Below, piece by piece: positions 27,836-36,729 of a stretch of 64,000 bases of DNA. The position numbers and the translations under genes are program-made. Numbering within the stretch: the first letter of the stretch is position 1; every line of letters starts with the position of its first letter. The notes under the pieces were generated by a model. That model worked only from the letters and a program-made list of their open reading frames with translations, was not told the DNA's origin and did not search any database. The stretch spans positions 1-64,000 of the forward strand of contig CAJXSO010000011.1 in the NCBI GenBank assembly GCA_913061505.1. The letters run 5' to 3'. The DNA is from an uncultured Lutimaribacter sp. (GTDB lineage Bacteria > Pseudomonadota > Alphaproteobacteria > Rhodobacterales > Rhodobacteraceae).

Positions 27836-29614
27836 TTAAAAGGCCTCGGCAGGCAAATCCATCACCGGTGCGGCGCCGCTGTTGATGCGGGTCAGGTGCA
27901 GCGCTGTGGCGGGTAGGCGGCGTTGCATATAGTAGCGCCCGGTGGCCAGTTTGGCCTGGTGGAATGCGGTGTCGCTGGTGCCTGCGGCCAAAGCGGCAAA
28001 AGAGGCTTTGGCAATTTGTGCCCACATCAGGCCCAGGCAGACATGGCCAAAGAGGTGCATAAAGTCATTCGAGCCGGCAAGCGCTGCATTGGGCGATTTC
28101 ATGCCGTTTTGCATGAAAAACATGGTGGCAGATTGCAGGTCTTTGCTGGCCGCTTTCAGCGGATCAAGGAATTGGGTTTTCAGATCTGCATGATCTTCGT
28201 TTTCTTTGATAAAGCTTTTGACCAAATCAAAGAAGGCCATCACGTGTTTGCCGCCATCGCTGGCCAGTTTGCGCCCCACCAGATCTAGGGCCTGAACGCC
28301 ATTTGCGCCTTCGTAAATCATGGCGATACGGGCGTCGCGGGTGAATTGGGACATGCCCCATTCTTCGATATAGCCGTGGCCGCCGTAGATTTGCTGGGCT
28401 TTGACCGTCATGTCATAGCCTTCATCGGTTAAAAACCCTTTGATCACTGGGGTAAGCAGGCTGACCAGCCCGTCGGCTGCACTATCATTGTTGCGATGCG
28501 CGCGATCGATCAGCGCGGCGCCCCACAGCATAAAGGCGCGCGCGGCTTCGGTGAAGCTTTTTTGATCCATCAGCGCGCGGCGGATGTCGGGGTGCACGAT
28601 CAGCGGGTCGGCGGGGCCATTGGGGTTTTCTGCGCCAGTCACCGCGCGGCCCTGCAGGCGGTCTTTGGCATAGGCCAGCGCGTTTTGATAGGCGACATCG
28701 GCCTGGGCCAGGCCCTGCATGCCCACGCCCAGCCGCGCCTCGTTCATCATGGTGAACATCGCGCGCATGCCTTTATGCGCCTCGCCCAGCAAATAGCCTG
28801 TGGCGCCGTCGTAATTCATGACGCAGGTGGAATTGCCATGGATGCCCATTTTATGTTCGATCTTGCCGCAGCTCAGGCTGTTGCGGGGGCCAAGGCTGCC
28901 GTCGTCATTGACCAGAAACTTGGGCACAATGAAAAGCGACACGCCTTTGATGCCTTCGGGGCCGCCGGGGATTTTGGCCAAGACCAGATGGATGATGTTT
29001 TCGGCCAGGTCATGTTCGCCCGAAGAGATAAAGATTTTCTGCCCGCTGATCTGGTAGCTGCCATCGGTTTGGGGTTCTGCGCGGGTGCGCATGAGCCCCA
29101 AGTCGGTGCCGCAATGGGGTTCGGTCAGGTTCATCGTGCCGGTCCATTGGCAGCTGACCATATTGGGCAGGTAGGTGTTTTTTTGTGCATCTGTGCCATG
29201 GGCCAGTATCGCCGAGGCCGCGCCATGGGTAAGGCCTTGATACATGGTAAAGGCCTGGTTGGCGGCGCTGAACATTTCGCCCACCGCAGTGCCGATGACA
29301 TGGGGCATGTTTTGCCCGCCATATTCGCTGGGCATGTCCAGCCCGGGCCAGCCGCCTTGGCGCATTTGATCGAAGGCGTCTTTAAACCCTGTCGGGGTGC
29401 GCACCACACCGTTTTCCAGCCTGCAGCCTTCGGCATCGCCCACGGCATTCAGGGGCGCCAGCACGTTTGAGGCAATTTTGCCGGCTTCTTCCAGGATGGC
29501 TGCGGTGAAATCTTGCTCTAATTCGGCATAGCCCGGCACATCTTGCTGCGCGATGTTAAAGACATCGTGCATCAGGAATTGCATGTCTTTCACTGGGGCG
29601 GAATAACTTGGCAT
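27836..29614 (-). CDS. Acyl-CoA dehydrogenase, DmdC-like
   Basis: A 592-residue FAD enzyme of the long acyl-CoA dehydrogenase class with an extra C-terminal domain (about 460-592). The core has [16 protein letters not shown] (flavin region), [12 protein letters not shown] and the catalytic base E435 in [11 protein letters not shown]. Roseobacter methylmercaptopropionyl-CoA dehydrogenases (DmdC) have this length and, as I recall, a catalytic Glu at the same number. Other enzymes of the class oxidise ordinary fatty acyl-CoA. No dmdA, dmdB or dmdD is nearby; the neighbours are beta-oxidation genes and MerR regulators. Class is certain, substrate is not. Confidence 0.88.
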   Translation of the reverse strand: MPSYSAPVKDMQFLMHDVFNIAQQDVPGYAELEQDFTAAILEEAGKIASNVLAPLNAVGDAEGCRLENGVVRTPTGFKDAFDQMRQGGWPGLDMPSEYGGQNMPHVIGTAVGEMFSAANQAFTMYQGLTHGAASAILAHGTDAQKNTYLPNMVSCQWTGTMNLTEPHCGTDLGLMRTRAEPQTDGSYQISGQKIFISSGEHDLAENIIHLVLAKIPGGPEGIKGVSLFIVPKFLVNDDGSLGPRNSLSCGKIEHKMGIHGNSTCVMNYDGATGYLLGEAHKGMRAMFTMMNEARLGVGMQGLAQADVAYQNALAYAKDRLQGRAVTGAENPNGPADPLIVHPDIRRALMDQKSFTEAARAFMLWGAALIDRAHRNNDSAADGLVSLLTPVIKGFLTDEGYDMTVKAQQIYGGHGYIEEWGMSQFTRDARIAMIYEGANGVQALDLVGRKLASDGGKHVMAFFDLVKSFIKENEDHADLKTQFLDPLKAASKDLQSATMFFMQNGMKSPNAALAGSNDFMHLFGHVCLGLMWAQIAKASFAALAAGTSDTAFHQAKLATGRYYMQRRLPATALHLTRINSGAAPVMDLPAEAF

Positions 29615-29687
29615 TGGTGCACCTCTTTTGTGCCTGGTCTACTGAAAATCGCTTTGGTTGGCCGATTGCGCGGCCAGCATGCGGCGC

Positions 29688-30089
29688 TTATTCTGCGGCG
29701 CGCTTTTGTTGGTTGGCCGAGGCGATGATTTTCTCGCTCCATTTCATCTGCTCTTGCAGATCGGTGATTGCGGCGTTCAGCTCGTCGCGCTGGCGGATCA
29801 GATCATCGAGCCGCTTTTGGGCCAGTTCATAGGTGCGGGTCAGCTGGGTTTGTTGCTGGTCGCCCATATGATACAGATCCAGCAGCTGGCGGATTTCCTC
29901 GAGGCTGAAACCAAAGCGTTTGCCGCGCAAAATCAGCTTTAGGCGGGCGCGATCGCGGCGGGTGAACAGGCGTTTTTGCCCCTCGCGGATCGGAAAAAGC
30001 AGCTCTTTCGCTTCGTAAAAGCGCAAGGTGCGCGGGGTGACGTCGAAGGCGTCGCACATCTCGCGGATGGTCATTGTTTTTTCGGTCAT
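29688..30089 (-). CDS. MerR family regulator (first of two)
   Basis: A 133-residue MerR-type regulator: winged helix-turn-helix at about 5-75 (REMCDAFDVTPRTLRFYEAK) and a C-terminal dimerisation coiled coil (about 80-125; KRLDDLIRQRDELNAAITDL). It has no cysteine pair for metal, so it senses an organic ligand or acyl-CoA. It lies 73 bases before the acyl-CoA dehydrogenase gene on the same strand and probably controls it. The start is the ATG of MTEKTMTIREM; an internal ATG five codons later is possible. Confidence 0.88.
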   Translation of the reverse strand: MTEKTMTIREMCDAFDVTPRTLRFYEAKELLFPIREGQKRLFTRRDRARLKLILRGKRFGFSLEEIRQLLDLYHMGDQQQTQLTRTYELAQKRLDDLIRQRDELNAAITDLQEQMKWSEKIIASANQQKRAAE

Positions 30090-30160
30090 GATCGGCCCGT
30101 TGCAATTGATTTGCCACACAAACTGGTGTTCTGGGGCTGTATTACAATAGCCGGGCAAGT

Positions 30161-30200
30161 TGACGTATCTGCAACGTCACGTCACTTTGTTGGTTGACGT
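30161..30200. promoter_or_regulatory. Array of TGACGT half-sites (candidate MerR operator)
   Basis: TGACGT at 30161-30166 and ACGTCA at 30174-30179 form a palindrome with a 7-base spacer. A further CGTCACGTCAC overlap and a TGACGT at 30195-30200 follow. The array sits between the two MerR genes, upstream of the first. Confidence 0.5.
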
Positions 30201-30242
30201 TGGATCATCTTGCGTAAACCGGGGCCGATGGGGCGGGTTTGC

Positions 30243-30611
30243 CTATGACAGCTGATCGACCGTATCATCGCGCAGCTTGCGCAGCTCGGTTATGGCATCT
30301 TCCAGCTGCGCTTTTTGCTCGGCCAGTTCCACCAATTGCCTGTTTGCCATCTCGACCCAGGCATGCATTTGCGCCTCGGTGCCTTCTTTTTCATAGATCA
30401 GCAGCCATTGGCGAATTTCTTCCAGCGGAAAGCCGAATTTACGGCCGCGCAGAATCAAGGTCATGCGCGCGCATTCCTTGGCGCCGTAAAACCTTGCGCG
30501 CCCCTCGCGATGCGGGGACAGCAGTTCGATATATTCGTAATAACGCAAAGTTCGCGGTGTCACGTCGAACTTTGCGCACATCTCCTTGAACGATAGCCGC
30601 GTCTCTGCCAT
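30243..30611 (-). CDS. MerR family regulator (second of two)
   Basis: A 122-residue paralogue of the preceding regulator: helix-turn-helix MCAKFDVTPRTLRYYEYIEL, the shared ILRGRKFGFPLEEIRQWL segment and a C-terminal coiled coil (LVELAEQKAQLEDAITELRK). No metal-binding cysteines are visible. The start is the ATG after GCGAGGGAAG. It probably arose by tandem duplication and may heterodimerise or share operators with the first copy. MerR proteins of this type control fatty-acid or branched-chain acyl-CoA catabolism in proteobacteria. Confidence 0.87.
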   Translation of the reverse strand: MAETRLSFKEMCAKFDVTPRTLRYYEYIELLSPHREGRARFYGAKECARMTLILRGRKFGFPLEEIRQWLLIYEKEGTEAQMHAWVEMANRQLVELAEQKAQLEDAITELRKLRDDTVDQLS

Positions 30612-30679
30612 CTTCCCTCGCCCTTTTCCCACGGGCGACCTTACGCTTGTCTGCCGTGGCGTCAATGGGCCTGAACGGA

Positions 30680-31828
30680 TCAGTTTAGAAAATCAGGGAA
30701 AAACAGGTAAAACCCATAGCTGGCCAGCACCGCGGGAATGCCCGAATAAAGCGTGGCCAAAAGGGCCGCGCGTGGGTTCAGCGCGATTGCGGGAAACAGG
30801 GCGTCGCCATCGTTTGAGATGGCATTGCCAACCAATGCGGCAAAGGGCACGACGCCATTCAGATAAAGGGTCGTGACCAAAACCTGTGGGCCGCAGCCCG
30901 GGATAAACCCGACCAAAACCGCGATGAGCGGCACAAGGGGGGCGATGTTTTGGAAAAGAACGCCCAGCTCCAGCCCCAAAAAGGCGGCGGCGTATTCATA
31001 GGCCAGAAAGGCGCCAATCACCCAGACTGTGATAAACGATGTCTCCTCGGCCACGCGGGTGAGCGGGCTGTCGTGGCGGTTGCTCATCGCGCTCAGGTGC
31101 GAGCTGGCCCAAATGGCCAGGCCCAGGAAAACCCCCGCCAAACAAATGGCCTGCACCAGGCTGTGGGGCAACCATGTGGGTGGGGCGATATTGGCCAGAT
31201 CGGCCACGCCCAGGGCCAAACCGGGAATGGCCAGGCCCAGATAGGCAATATCGCGGCGGCGCAGGGCGCCCAGGCGCGGCGTCATGTGATCGGGGTGAAT
31301 GCTGGCGGCGGCAGGCGGGGCCACGCGCAGCCTGTCAACCGCCCAGCCCGATGCGATGCCCACCGCAAAAGACAACGGCAGCAACACCAATGCCGCATCG
31401 GGGCGGGTGGCGATCAGCAAAAAAGCGGCATCGCCCATTGTGGCGGTCAGCGTGGCCACCACGGCGCCAAAGCCCACATGCCCAGTGCCATAGGCAGCAA
31501 CCACCACCACCGCGCCACCGCAGCCCGGCAAGGCCCCCAGCGCCGCGGCGATGGGCACCTGCGCCCAGCGGGCTTGGCCCATCAGGCTGGGCAGGCTGAC
31601 GCCAAACCGGCGTTCGGCGGTGTAAAAAATCAGCAAGGTTGCAGCCACAAAGACCGATACCGCCATATAGGCATCTACCATCATGCTGCGCGTCACCCGG
31701 CCCAATTCGCCCGGTGCAAGCGCCAAAGCCACCAAAACCAGTGCCGCCCACAGCCGGCGCGGGTTGCGCGGTTGCAGCCAAATCTGGCCACTCGCGCTGT
31801 TTTGGTGCGGCGTGCTGTGAGATTGCAT
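30680..31828 (-). CDS. DUF2899-type membrane protein, putative manganese transporter
   Basis: A 382-residue polytopic membrane protein with about 10 hydrophobic segments. It is an internal duplication: a PGCG motif followed by an MGDAAFLL-type motif occurs in the first half (P101-G104, GALPGCGGAVVVVAAYGTG; then TMGDAAFLLIA) and again in the second (P310-G313, GFIPGCGPQVLVTTLYLNG; then DGDALFPAIA). This is the family annotated as putative manganese transporter (DUF2899/ArsP_2). The start is the ATG of MQSHSTPHQN; an upstream extension is open but lacks character. Direction of transport is not known. Confidence 0.75.
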   Translation of the reverse strand: MQSHSTPHQNSASGQIWLQPRNPRRLWAALVLVALALAPGELGRVTRSMMVDAYMAVSVFVAATLLIFYTAERRFGVSLPSLMGQARWAQVPIAAALGALPGCGGAVVVVAAYGTGHVGFGAVVATLTATMGDAAFLLIATRPDAALVLLPLSFAVGIASGWAVDRLRVAPPAAASIHPDHMTPRLGALRRRDIAYLGLAIPGLALGVADLANIAPPTWLPHSLVQAICLAGVFLGLAIWASSHLSAMSNRHDSPLTRVAEETSFITVWVIGAFLAYEYAAAFLGLELGVLFQNIAPLVPLIAVLVGFIPGCGPQVLVTTLYLNGVVPFAALVGNAISNDGDALFPAIALNPRAALLATLYSGIPAVLASYGFYLFFPDFLN

Positions 31829-31993
31829 GGTGTTACCCCGCTCTGCCCGATCCGGCCGAAGTTTTTGAGAATGGTTCGCAACAAGCAAGATAAGGCTTGA
31901 ACCTGCAAAGACAAGGCCGAATAAACACCTAAACGCCGGGCGTTGGTGGGTATCTGCCGGGCCGCTGGGGCGAAACCAAGCAGGGGTATGGGC

Positions 31994-32413
31994 ATGGACA
32001 AAGTAAAAATGGCGCGGCAGTTCATCGAGGCCATCCCCCATGCGCGCGAATTGGGTATGGAATTTACCGATATTGGCGACGGTGCCGCCACCATGCGTAT
32101 GCCCTATGACCCGCGCTTGGTGGGCGACCCGGAAACCGGGGTTTTGCATGGGGGGGCGGTTTATGCCTTGCTTGATACCACCTGTGGCGCCGCGGTGATT
32201 GCCCATCCATCAAACCCAGGGGGCACGGCCACGATTGGCCTGCGCGTCGATTATATGCGCGCCGCAACCGCAGGCCAGGCGCTGCGCACCCATGCGCAGT
32301 GTTATCACCTGACACGCAATGTGGCCTTTGTGCGCGCCACCGCCATGGATGACGACAGCGAAAACCCCGTGGCCGTGGCCAATGGCACCTTCACTGTGGA
32401 GGGGCTGAAATGA
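31994..32413 (+). CDS. PaaI family hotdog thioesterase (first)
   Basis: A 139-residue hotdog-fold protein. The family motif is GVLHGGAVYALLDTTCGAAV (about 53-72), where the His-Gly-Gly turn and the Asp on the helix form the active site. Members hydrolyse acyl-CoA, often phenylacetyl- or hydroxybenzoyl-CoA. The start is the ATG with AGGGG seven bases upstream; an ATG two codons earlier is also in frame. It overlaps the next hotdog gene by ATGA. Confidence 0.85.
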   Translation: MDKVKMARQFIEAIPHARELGMEFTDIGDGAATMRMPYDPRLVGDPETGVLHGGAVYALLDTTCGAAVIAHPSNPGGTATIGLRVDYMRAATAGQALRTHAQCYHLTRNVAFVRATAMDDDSENPVAVANGTFTVEGLK

Positions 32414-32919
32414 GCCGCCGCCGCCCCGAACCCGTGCAAGTGGTCAAGCAACGCCGCGATGCGGCCCTGCAGGCCTTGGTGCAGGGCGTGCCCTATGTGC
32501 AGTTTTTGGGCATTACATTCGATCGCCGCGGCGACGAGCTGACGGCAGTGTTGCCCTTTCACGAGCGGTTGATCGGCAACCCGATGCTGCCGGCCATTCA
32601 TGGCGGGGTCACGGCGGCGCTGTTAGAGGTGACAGCGGTCATCGGTCTGGCCTGGTCGGTTCTATGGGACGAGATCGAGGCCGGCCAGGTGGACGCCGAG
32701 CAACTGATCGCAGGCCGCCTGCCGCGCCTGCCGAAAACCATTGATTTCACGGTGGATTACCTGCGCTCGGGCCTGCCGCGCGATGCCTATGCGCGCGCGC
32801 AGGTCAACCGCTCGGGGCGGCGCTATGCCAGCGTGCATGTGGAAGCCTGGCAAGATAATCGCGCGCGTGCCTTTGCGCAGGCCACCGGGCATTTCTTGAT
32901 GCCCTCACCCCGTGGCTAG
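32410..32919 (+). CDS. PaaI family hotdog thioesterase (second)
   Basis: A 169-residue hotdog-fold protein, a divergent tandem paralogue of the first. The active-site turn is AIHGGVTAALLEVTAVIGLA, with Glu where the first copy has Asp. It carries an insert (about 88-110) with DEIEAGQVDAEQLIAGRL that the first lacks. It starts inside the preceding gene (ATGA) and overlaps the MATE gene start by eight bases. A two-subunit thioesterase is possible; two separate enzymes is the simpler reading. Confidence 0.8.
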   Translation: MSRRRPEPVQVVKQRRDAALQALVQGVPYVQFLGITFDRRGDELTAVLPFHERLIGNPMLPAIHGGVTAALLEVTAVIGLAWSVLWDEIEAGQVDAEQLIAGRLPRLPKTIDFTVDYLRSGLPRDAYARAQVNRSGRRYASVHVEAWQDNRARAFAQATGHFLMPSPRG

Positions 32920-34252
32920 CCCCAGCCCCGCACTGACCCACGGGCGCGTCTTGCGCATCGCGCTGCCCATTATGGCCGCCAACCTGACCGTGCCGATTTT
33001 GGGCGCGGTCGATACGGCAGTGGTGGGGCAAATGGGCCAGGCCGCCCCCATTGGTGCCGTGGGTGTCGGGGCGATTATTCTGTCGGCGGTCTATTGGATC
33101 TTTGGCTTTTTGCGCATGGGCACCACGGGCCTTGCTGCCCAAGCCCAAGGTCAGGGCGATCATGCCGAGGTGGCCGCCCTGCTGACACGGGCCCTGGCCA
33201 TTGGCCTGGCGGGCGGTGTGCTGGTGATTGCGCTGCAGGGGCTGGTGGTGTGGGGCGGCTTTGCCCTGTCGCCCGCCACCCCCGAGGTCGAGGCGCTGGC
33301 GGGCAGCTACATGCGCATTCGCATCTGGTCGGCCCCGGCGGCGATTGCGCTTTATGGGTTAACGGGCTGGCTGATTGCGCAGGAACGCACCCGGGCAGTG
33401 CTGGTGTTGCAACTATGGATGAACGGGCTGAATGTGGGTCTGGATCTGTGGTTTGTCATGGGGCTTGGCTGGGGCGTGCAGGGGGTGGCCTTTGCCACCT
33501 TTCTGGCCGAATATAGCGGGCTGTTTTTGGGCCTGTGGCTGGCACGCGGGGCCTTTGCACAGCCCGCCTGGCGCGACTGGGGCAGGGTGTTTGATGCGCT
33601 GCGCCTGCGTCATATGGCGGTTGTGAACACCGATATTTTGATCCGCTCGGCGCTGCTGCAGGGCATATTTGTGTCGTTTTTGTTGGTGGGGGCGCGGTTT
33701 GGCGATGTGACATTGGCAGCCAACCAAGTGTTGCTGCAGTTTTTGCATATCACAGGCTACGGCATGGATGGGTTTGCCTTTGCCGCCGAGGCGCTGGTGG
33801 GGCAGGCCTATGGGGCGGGCCGGGTGGCGCAGCTGCGCCAAAGCGCGCTGATGGCCAGCTTTTGGGGGGCGGTTGTGGCCTGCCTGATGGCGCTGGGGTT
33901 TTGGGCCTTGGGCCCCTGGCTGATCGATCTGATGACCACCGCCCCCGAGGTGCGCGCCGCCGCCCGCGCCTATATGCCATGGATGGTGGGCGCGCCGGTG
34001 ATGATGCTGGGGCTGGTGATGTTTGATGGTATTTTCATCGGCGCCACCCGCAGCGCGGATATGCGCAATATGATGGCGGTGGCCGCTGTGATTTATGCGC
34101 TGGCGGTGGCGGTGCTGATCGCGCCTTTGCAAAACCACGGGCTGTGGCTGGCCTTGCATATCTCGTTTCTGGCGCGCGGGCTGACACTGGCCTGGCGATA
34201 CCCCGCGCTCGAGCGTGCCGCCGCGCGCGCGGCGGCGCAGGCCCAAGCCTAG
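32912..34252 (+). CDS. MATE family efflux transporter, DinF-like
   Basis: A 446-residue MATE transporter of the DinF branch: ITLPIMAANL-like N-terminus (RIALPIMAANLTVPILG), GAVDTAVVGQMG in helix 1-2, then 12 helices in two halves. It starts with GTG eight bases before the hotdog stop, so it is coupled to the two thioesterase genes. Its stop shares the CTAG tetranucleotide with the stop of the convergent arsC gene. Substrate is unknown. Confidence 0.87.
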   Translation: MASPSPALTHGRVLRIALPIMAANLTVPILGAVDTAVVGQMGQAAPIGAVGVGAIILSAVYWIFGFLRMGTTGLAAQAQGQGDHAEVAALLTRALAIGLAGGVLVIALQGLVVWGGFALSPATPEVEALAGSYMRIRIWSAPAAIALYGLTGWLIAQERTRAVLVLQLWMNGLNVGLDLWFVMGLGWGVQGVAFATFLAEYSGLFLGLWLARGAFAQPAWRDWGRVFDALRLRHMAVVNTDILIRSALLQGIFVSFLLVGARFGDVTLAANQVLLQFLHITGYGMDGFAFAAEALVGQAYGAGRVAQLRQSALMASFWGAVVACLMALGFWALGPWLIDLMTTAPEVRAAARAYMPWMVGAPVMMLGLVMFDGIFIGATRSADMRNMMAVAAVIYALAVAVLIAPLQNHGLWLALHISFLARGLTLAWRYPALERAAARAAAQAQA

Positions 34253-34593
34253 CCCAGCAGCTCCAACACCAATTCCGGCGGGCGCCCGATGCGCGCCGCG
34301 CTTGCGGTTTGCGCCACGGGCCGCTCGATCAGTATCGGGTGGGCCGCCATGGCCGCGAAAAGCGCATCATCGCTGGCCTGTGCCAGCCCCATGCTTTTAT
34401 AAAGCGCCTCTTTGGTGCGCATCATGGCCCGCACGGGGCCGCCCAATTTGGCATGCAACGCGCGCAATTCGCCCTCGCTTGGCGGGTCTTGCAGATAAAG
34501 GCGCAGCTGCAGGCCGGGCTGGTTTTCCAGCAGCGCCAAAGCCTGGCGCGATTTCGAGCAGCGCGGGTTGTGCCAAAACGCAATCACAGCCAT
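34249..34593 (-). CDS. ArsC family (glutaredoxin-coupled) reductase
   Basis: A 114-residue ArsC/Spx-like thioredoxin fold. The active cysteine is C12 in [12 protein letters not shown], and [17 protein letters not shown] holds the conserved arginine region. The family includes glutaredoxin-dependent arsenate reductases and YfgD-like proteins of unknown role. No ars operon is nearby: it is the last gene of DUF952-pyrD-arsC, overlapping pyrD by 10 bases. I therefore do not claim arsenate resistance. Confidence 0.85.
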   Translation of the reverse strand: MAVIAFWHNPRCSKSRQALALLENQPGLQLRLYLQDPPSEGELRALHAKLGGPVRAMMRTKEALYKSMGLAQASDDALFAAMAAHPILIERPVAQTASAARIGRPPELVLELLG

Positions 34594-35642
34594 GCCCCCC
34601 GGCCGCTGCCCACCGCCTGCGCCACGCTGTCAAACCCGTCGCGTTCCAGCAAGCGATCCAGCCCGCGGGCAATCTCTGCGGCCAAGCCCAGCCCACCAAA
34701 GACCATGGCCGTATAAAGCTGCACCGCGCTGGCCCCAGCACGGATTTTTTCATAAGCCTGCTCGGCAGTGCCCACACCGCCCACGCCAATCAGCGGAATA
34801 CGCCCCTGCGTCAGCTGCGAAACCTGGGCCAGGATGCGCGTTGATTTTTCAAACAAGGGCGCGCCAGACAGCCCGCCTGCCTGCGTTTTATGCGCGCTTT
34901 GCAGCCCCTCGCGCGACAGCGTGGTATTGGTGGCAATGATCGCATCCACCCCGGCTGTTTGGGCCACCTGGGCCAGCTCGGCCAGCTCGTCATGGCCCAA
35001 ATCGGGGGCGATTTTCAAAAACACCGGAATGGGCCGGGCCAGGGCGCTGCGTGTCTCCATCACGCCCGCCAACAAGGCTGCCAGCGCCGCGCCACCCTGC
35101 AGATCGCGCAGTTTTTCGGTGTTGGGGCTAGAGACATTGACGGTGGCAAAATCCAGATAGGGGCCGCAATGGGCCAGAACGCGCGCGAAATCTTGAGCGC
35201 GGTCTGGGCTGTCTTTGTTGGCCCCCAAATTCAGCCCCAGCACCATGCCTTTTGGGCGTTTGGCCAGCCGGGCGGCAATGGCCTCCATCCCCTCGTTGTT
35301 AAAGCCAAAGCGGTTGATCGCGGCTTGGTCTTCGGTCAGCCGAAACAGCCGGGGGCGCGGGTTGCCAGGCTGGGGGCGCGGGGTGGCGGCGCCTACCTCG
35401 ATAAAGCCGAAACCGGCGCGCGCCAGCGGCGCCAGGGCTGTTGCGTTTTTGTCAAAGCCTGCGGCCAAGCCCACCGGGTTGGGCAGGGCCAAGCCCGCCA
35501 CCTGCGTGGCCAGCCGGGCCGAGCTGACAGGCCCGGGCAGTGGCGCCAAACCCGCCTGCAGCGCCCGCAACGCCAGCCCATGGGCGGTTTCAGGGTCAAA
35601 CTGGCGCAGCGCGGCCAGCCCCAAACGCTCGATCAGTTGCAT
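34584..35642 (-). CDS. pyrD: Dihydroorotate dehydrogenase (quinone)
   Basis: Class 2 PyrD oxidises dihydroorotate to orotate in pyrimidine synthesis and passes electrons to ubiquinone. The 352-residue protein has the N-terminal membrane-contact helices ([20 protein letters not shown]), the FMN barrel with [12 protein letters not shown], the catalytic-Ser segment [16 protein letters not shown] and the phosphate-binding [19 protein letters not shown]. The start is the ATG after AGAGGGTGTTTT. It overlaps DUF952 upstream and arsC downstream by 10 bases each. Confidence 0.95.
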   Translation of the reverse strand: MQLIERLGLAALRQFDPETAHGLALRALQAGLAPLPGPVSSARLATQVAGLALPNPVGLAAGFDKNATALAPLARAGFGFIEVGAATPRPQPGNPRPRLFRLTEDQAAINRFGFNNEGMEAIAARLAKRPKGMVLGLNLGANKDSPDRAQDFARVLAHCGPYLDFATVNVSSPNTEKLRDLQGGAALAALLAGVMETRSALARPIPVFLKIAPDLGHDELAELAQVAQTAGVDAIIATNTTLSREGLQSAHKTQAGGLSGAPLFEKSTRILAQVSQLTQGRIPLIGVGGVGTAEQAYEKIRAGASAVQLYTAMVFGGLGLAAEIARGLDRLLERDGFDSVAQAVGSGRGAWL

Positions 35643-35974
35643 AAAACACCCTCTGGAAAGACGTGCTGGCCCTGCACCAGCGGCAGGGGTTTGGCCCATG
35701 TCACATCGCTGATGCGGAATATGCGGTAAAGATGGGGAAATAATGCGCCGCCGCGCGATGGCTCCCAGCGCAGCTCGGCACCCATGGCAGCGGCGTCGCA
35801 GGCCAGCAAAACCAGCCCATCCTCGCCTGCGAAATGCTTTGCTGCGGTTTCCGCCACGGTTTCAGCGGTAGAGAAATGCACATAGCCATCAGCCAGATCT
35901 ACGGCTGCGCCCCGGGTTTCGCCGGCAGCTTGCATATCTGCCCATTCTTGGGCGCGGAATATTTTGTAAATCAT
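35633..35974 (-). CDS. DUF952 family protein
   Basis: A 113-residue protein of DUF952, a small beta-rich fold related to the glutathione-S-transferase-like/ADP-ribosyl-type pseudofamily of uncertain function. Visible conserved parts are [27 protein letters not shown] and [11 protein letters not shown]. No catalytic residue can be named with confidence. It is first in the DUF952-pyrD-arsC unit. I use the ATG that gives the usual MIYKIF start; two in-frame ATGs lie 3 and 21 bases upstream. Confidence 0.8.
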   Translation of the reverse strand: MIYKIFRAQEWADMQAAGETRGAAVDLADGYVHFSTAETVAETAAKHFAGEDGLVLLACDAAAMGAELRWEPSRGGALFPHLYRIFRISDVTWAKPLPLVQGQHVFPEGVLCN

Positions 35975-36059
35975 CATGGGCCAGCACATGCCCAAGCATC
36001 GCTTTTAGGTCAAGCGGTTTGGCGGCGCTGCTGCGCTATGGGCGCGATCTGTTAGGCCA

Positions 36060-36095
36060 AAACAAAAACAGGCAGGGCGCGCTATGGCCCTGCCT
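36060..36095 (-). terminator. Terminator after the FKBP gene
   Basis: On the minus strand AGGCAGGGC and GCCCTGCCT form a nine-base stem followed by GTTTTTGTTTT. It lies 22 bases past the FKBP stop. Confidence 0.85.
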
Positions 36096-36117
36096 TAAAG
36101 CGTGCAAAGCCGCAGCT

Positions 36118-36549
36118 TTACTGAACGATATCCATCAATTCGATGGCAAAGGTCAGATCGCGGCCCGCCAGCGGGTGGTTGGCATCTAGCGTCACTTCGG
36201 TGTCGGTCACTTCGGCCACAACCACCTGCATCACTTGGCCAGTGGGGGTTTGCACCTGCAATTGGGTGCCCAGATCCAGCGGGATATCGGCGGGAATTTC
36301 GCCGCGCGGCACCGCTTGGCGGGCGTTCGGATCGGCCTCGCCATAGGCTTGGGCGCAGGGCACCTCGACCACTTTTTTATCGCCCACTGCCATGCCCGGC
36401 AGTGCGATATCGAGGCCCGGGATGATCTGGCCGGACCCAACCGTAAATTCCAGCGGGTCGCGGCCAGCGCTGCTGTCAAAGGTCGAGCCATCCGCAAGGG
36501 TGCCGGTGTAATGAATGCGGACGGTATCGCCCGGTTTTACCTGCGTCAT
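36118..36549 (-). CDS. FKBP-type peptidyl-prolyl isomerase, SlyD-like
   Basis: A 143-residue SlyD-type isomerase and chaperone: FKBP core in two parts (about 1-65 and 122-143; DTVRIHYTGTLADGSTFDSS, GLDIALPGMAVGDKK) with an insert-in-flap domain between them (about 70-120; GTQLQVQTPTGQV). It lacks the His/Cys-rich metal-binding tail of E. coli SlyD. It has no signal peptide, so it acts in the cytoplasm. The start is the ATG of MTQVKPGDTV with an AGGA upstream. Confidence 0.9.
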   Translation of the reverse strand: MTQVKPGDTVRIHYTGTLADGSTFDSSAGRDPLEFTVGSGQIIPGLDIALPGMAVGDKKVVEVPCAQAYGEADPNARQAVPRGEIPADIPLDLGTQLQVQTPTGQVMQVVVAEVTDTEVTLDANHPLAGRDLTFAIELMDIVQ

Positions 36550-36729
36550 AAAAGGTCCTGTAATTTTCAGGGTGGGTTGCTGAGGCCACGCAGCGCGTGG
36601 GTTCTCGGGTGTGGGCACAGCCTAGCTGATTTGCGGGATGCATGCAAACAAGCGGGTGCCTGCCTGATTTTTGCCCTTTTCCCCGATGCTTGGCCGTGCC
36701 AGTCTGATTTTCCGAACGGGAGACAGGAT

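Noticed and set aside
34249-34593. Arsenic resistance determinant
   Set aside because: Only an ArsC-fold gene is present; no arsR, arsB/acr3 or arsH is nearby and the gene belongs to a pyrD unit.
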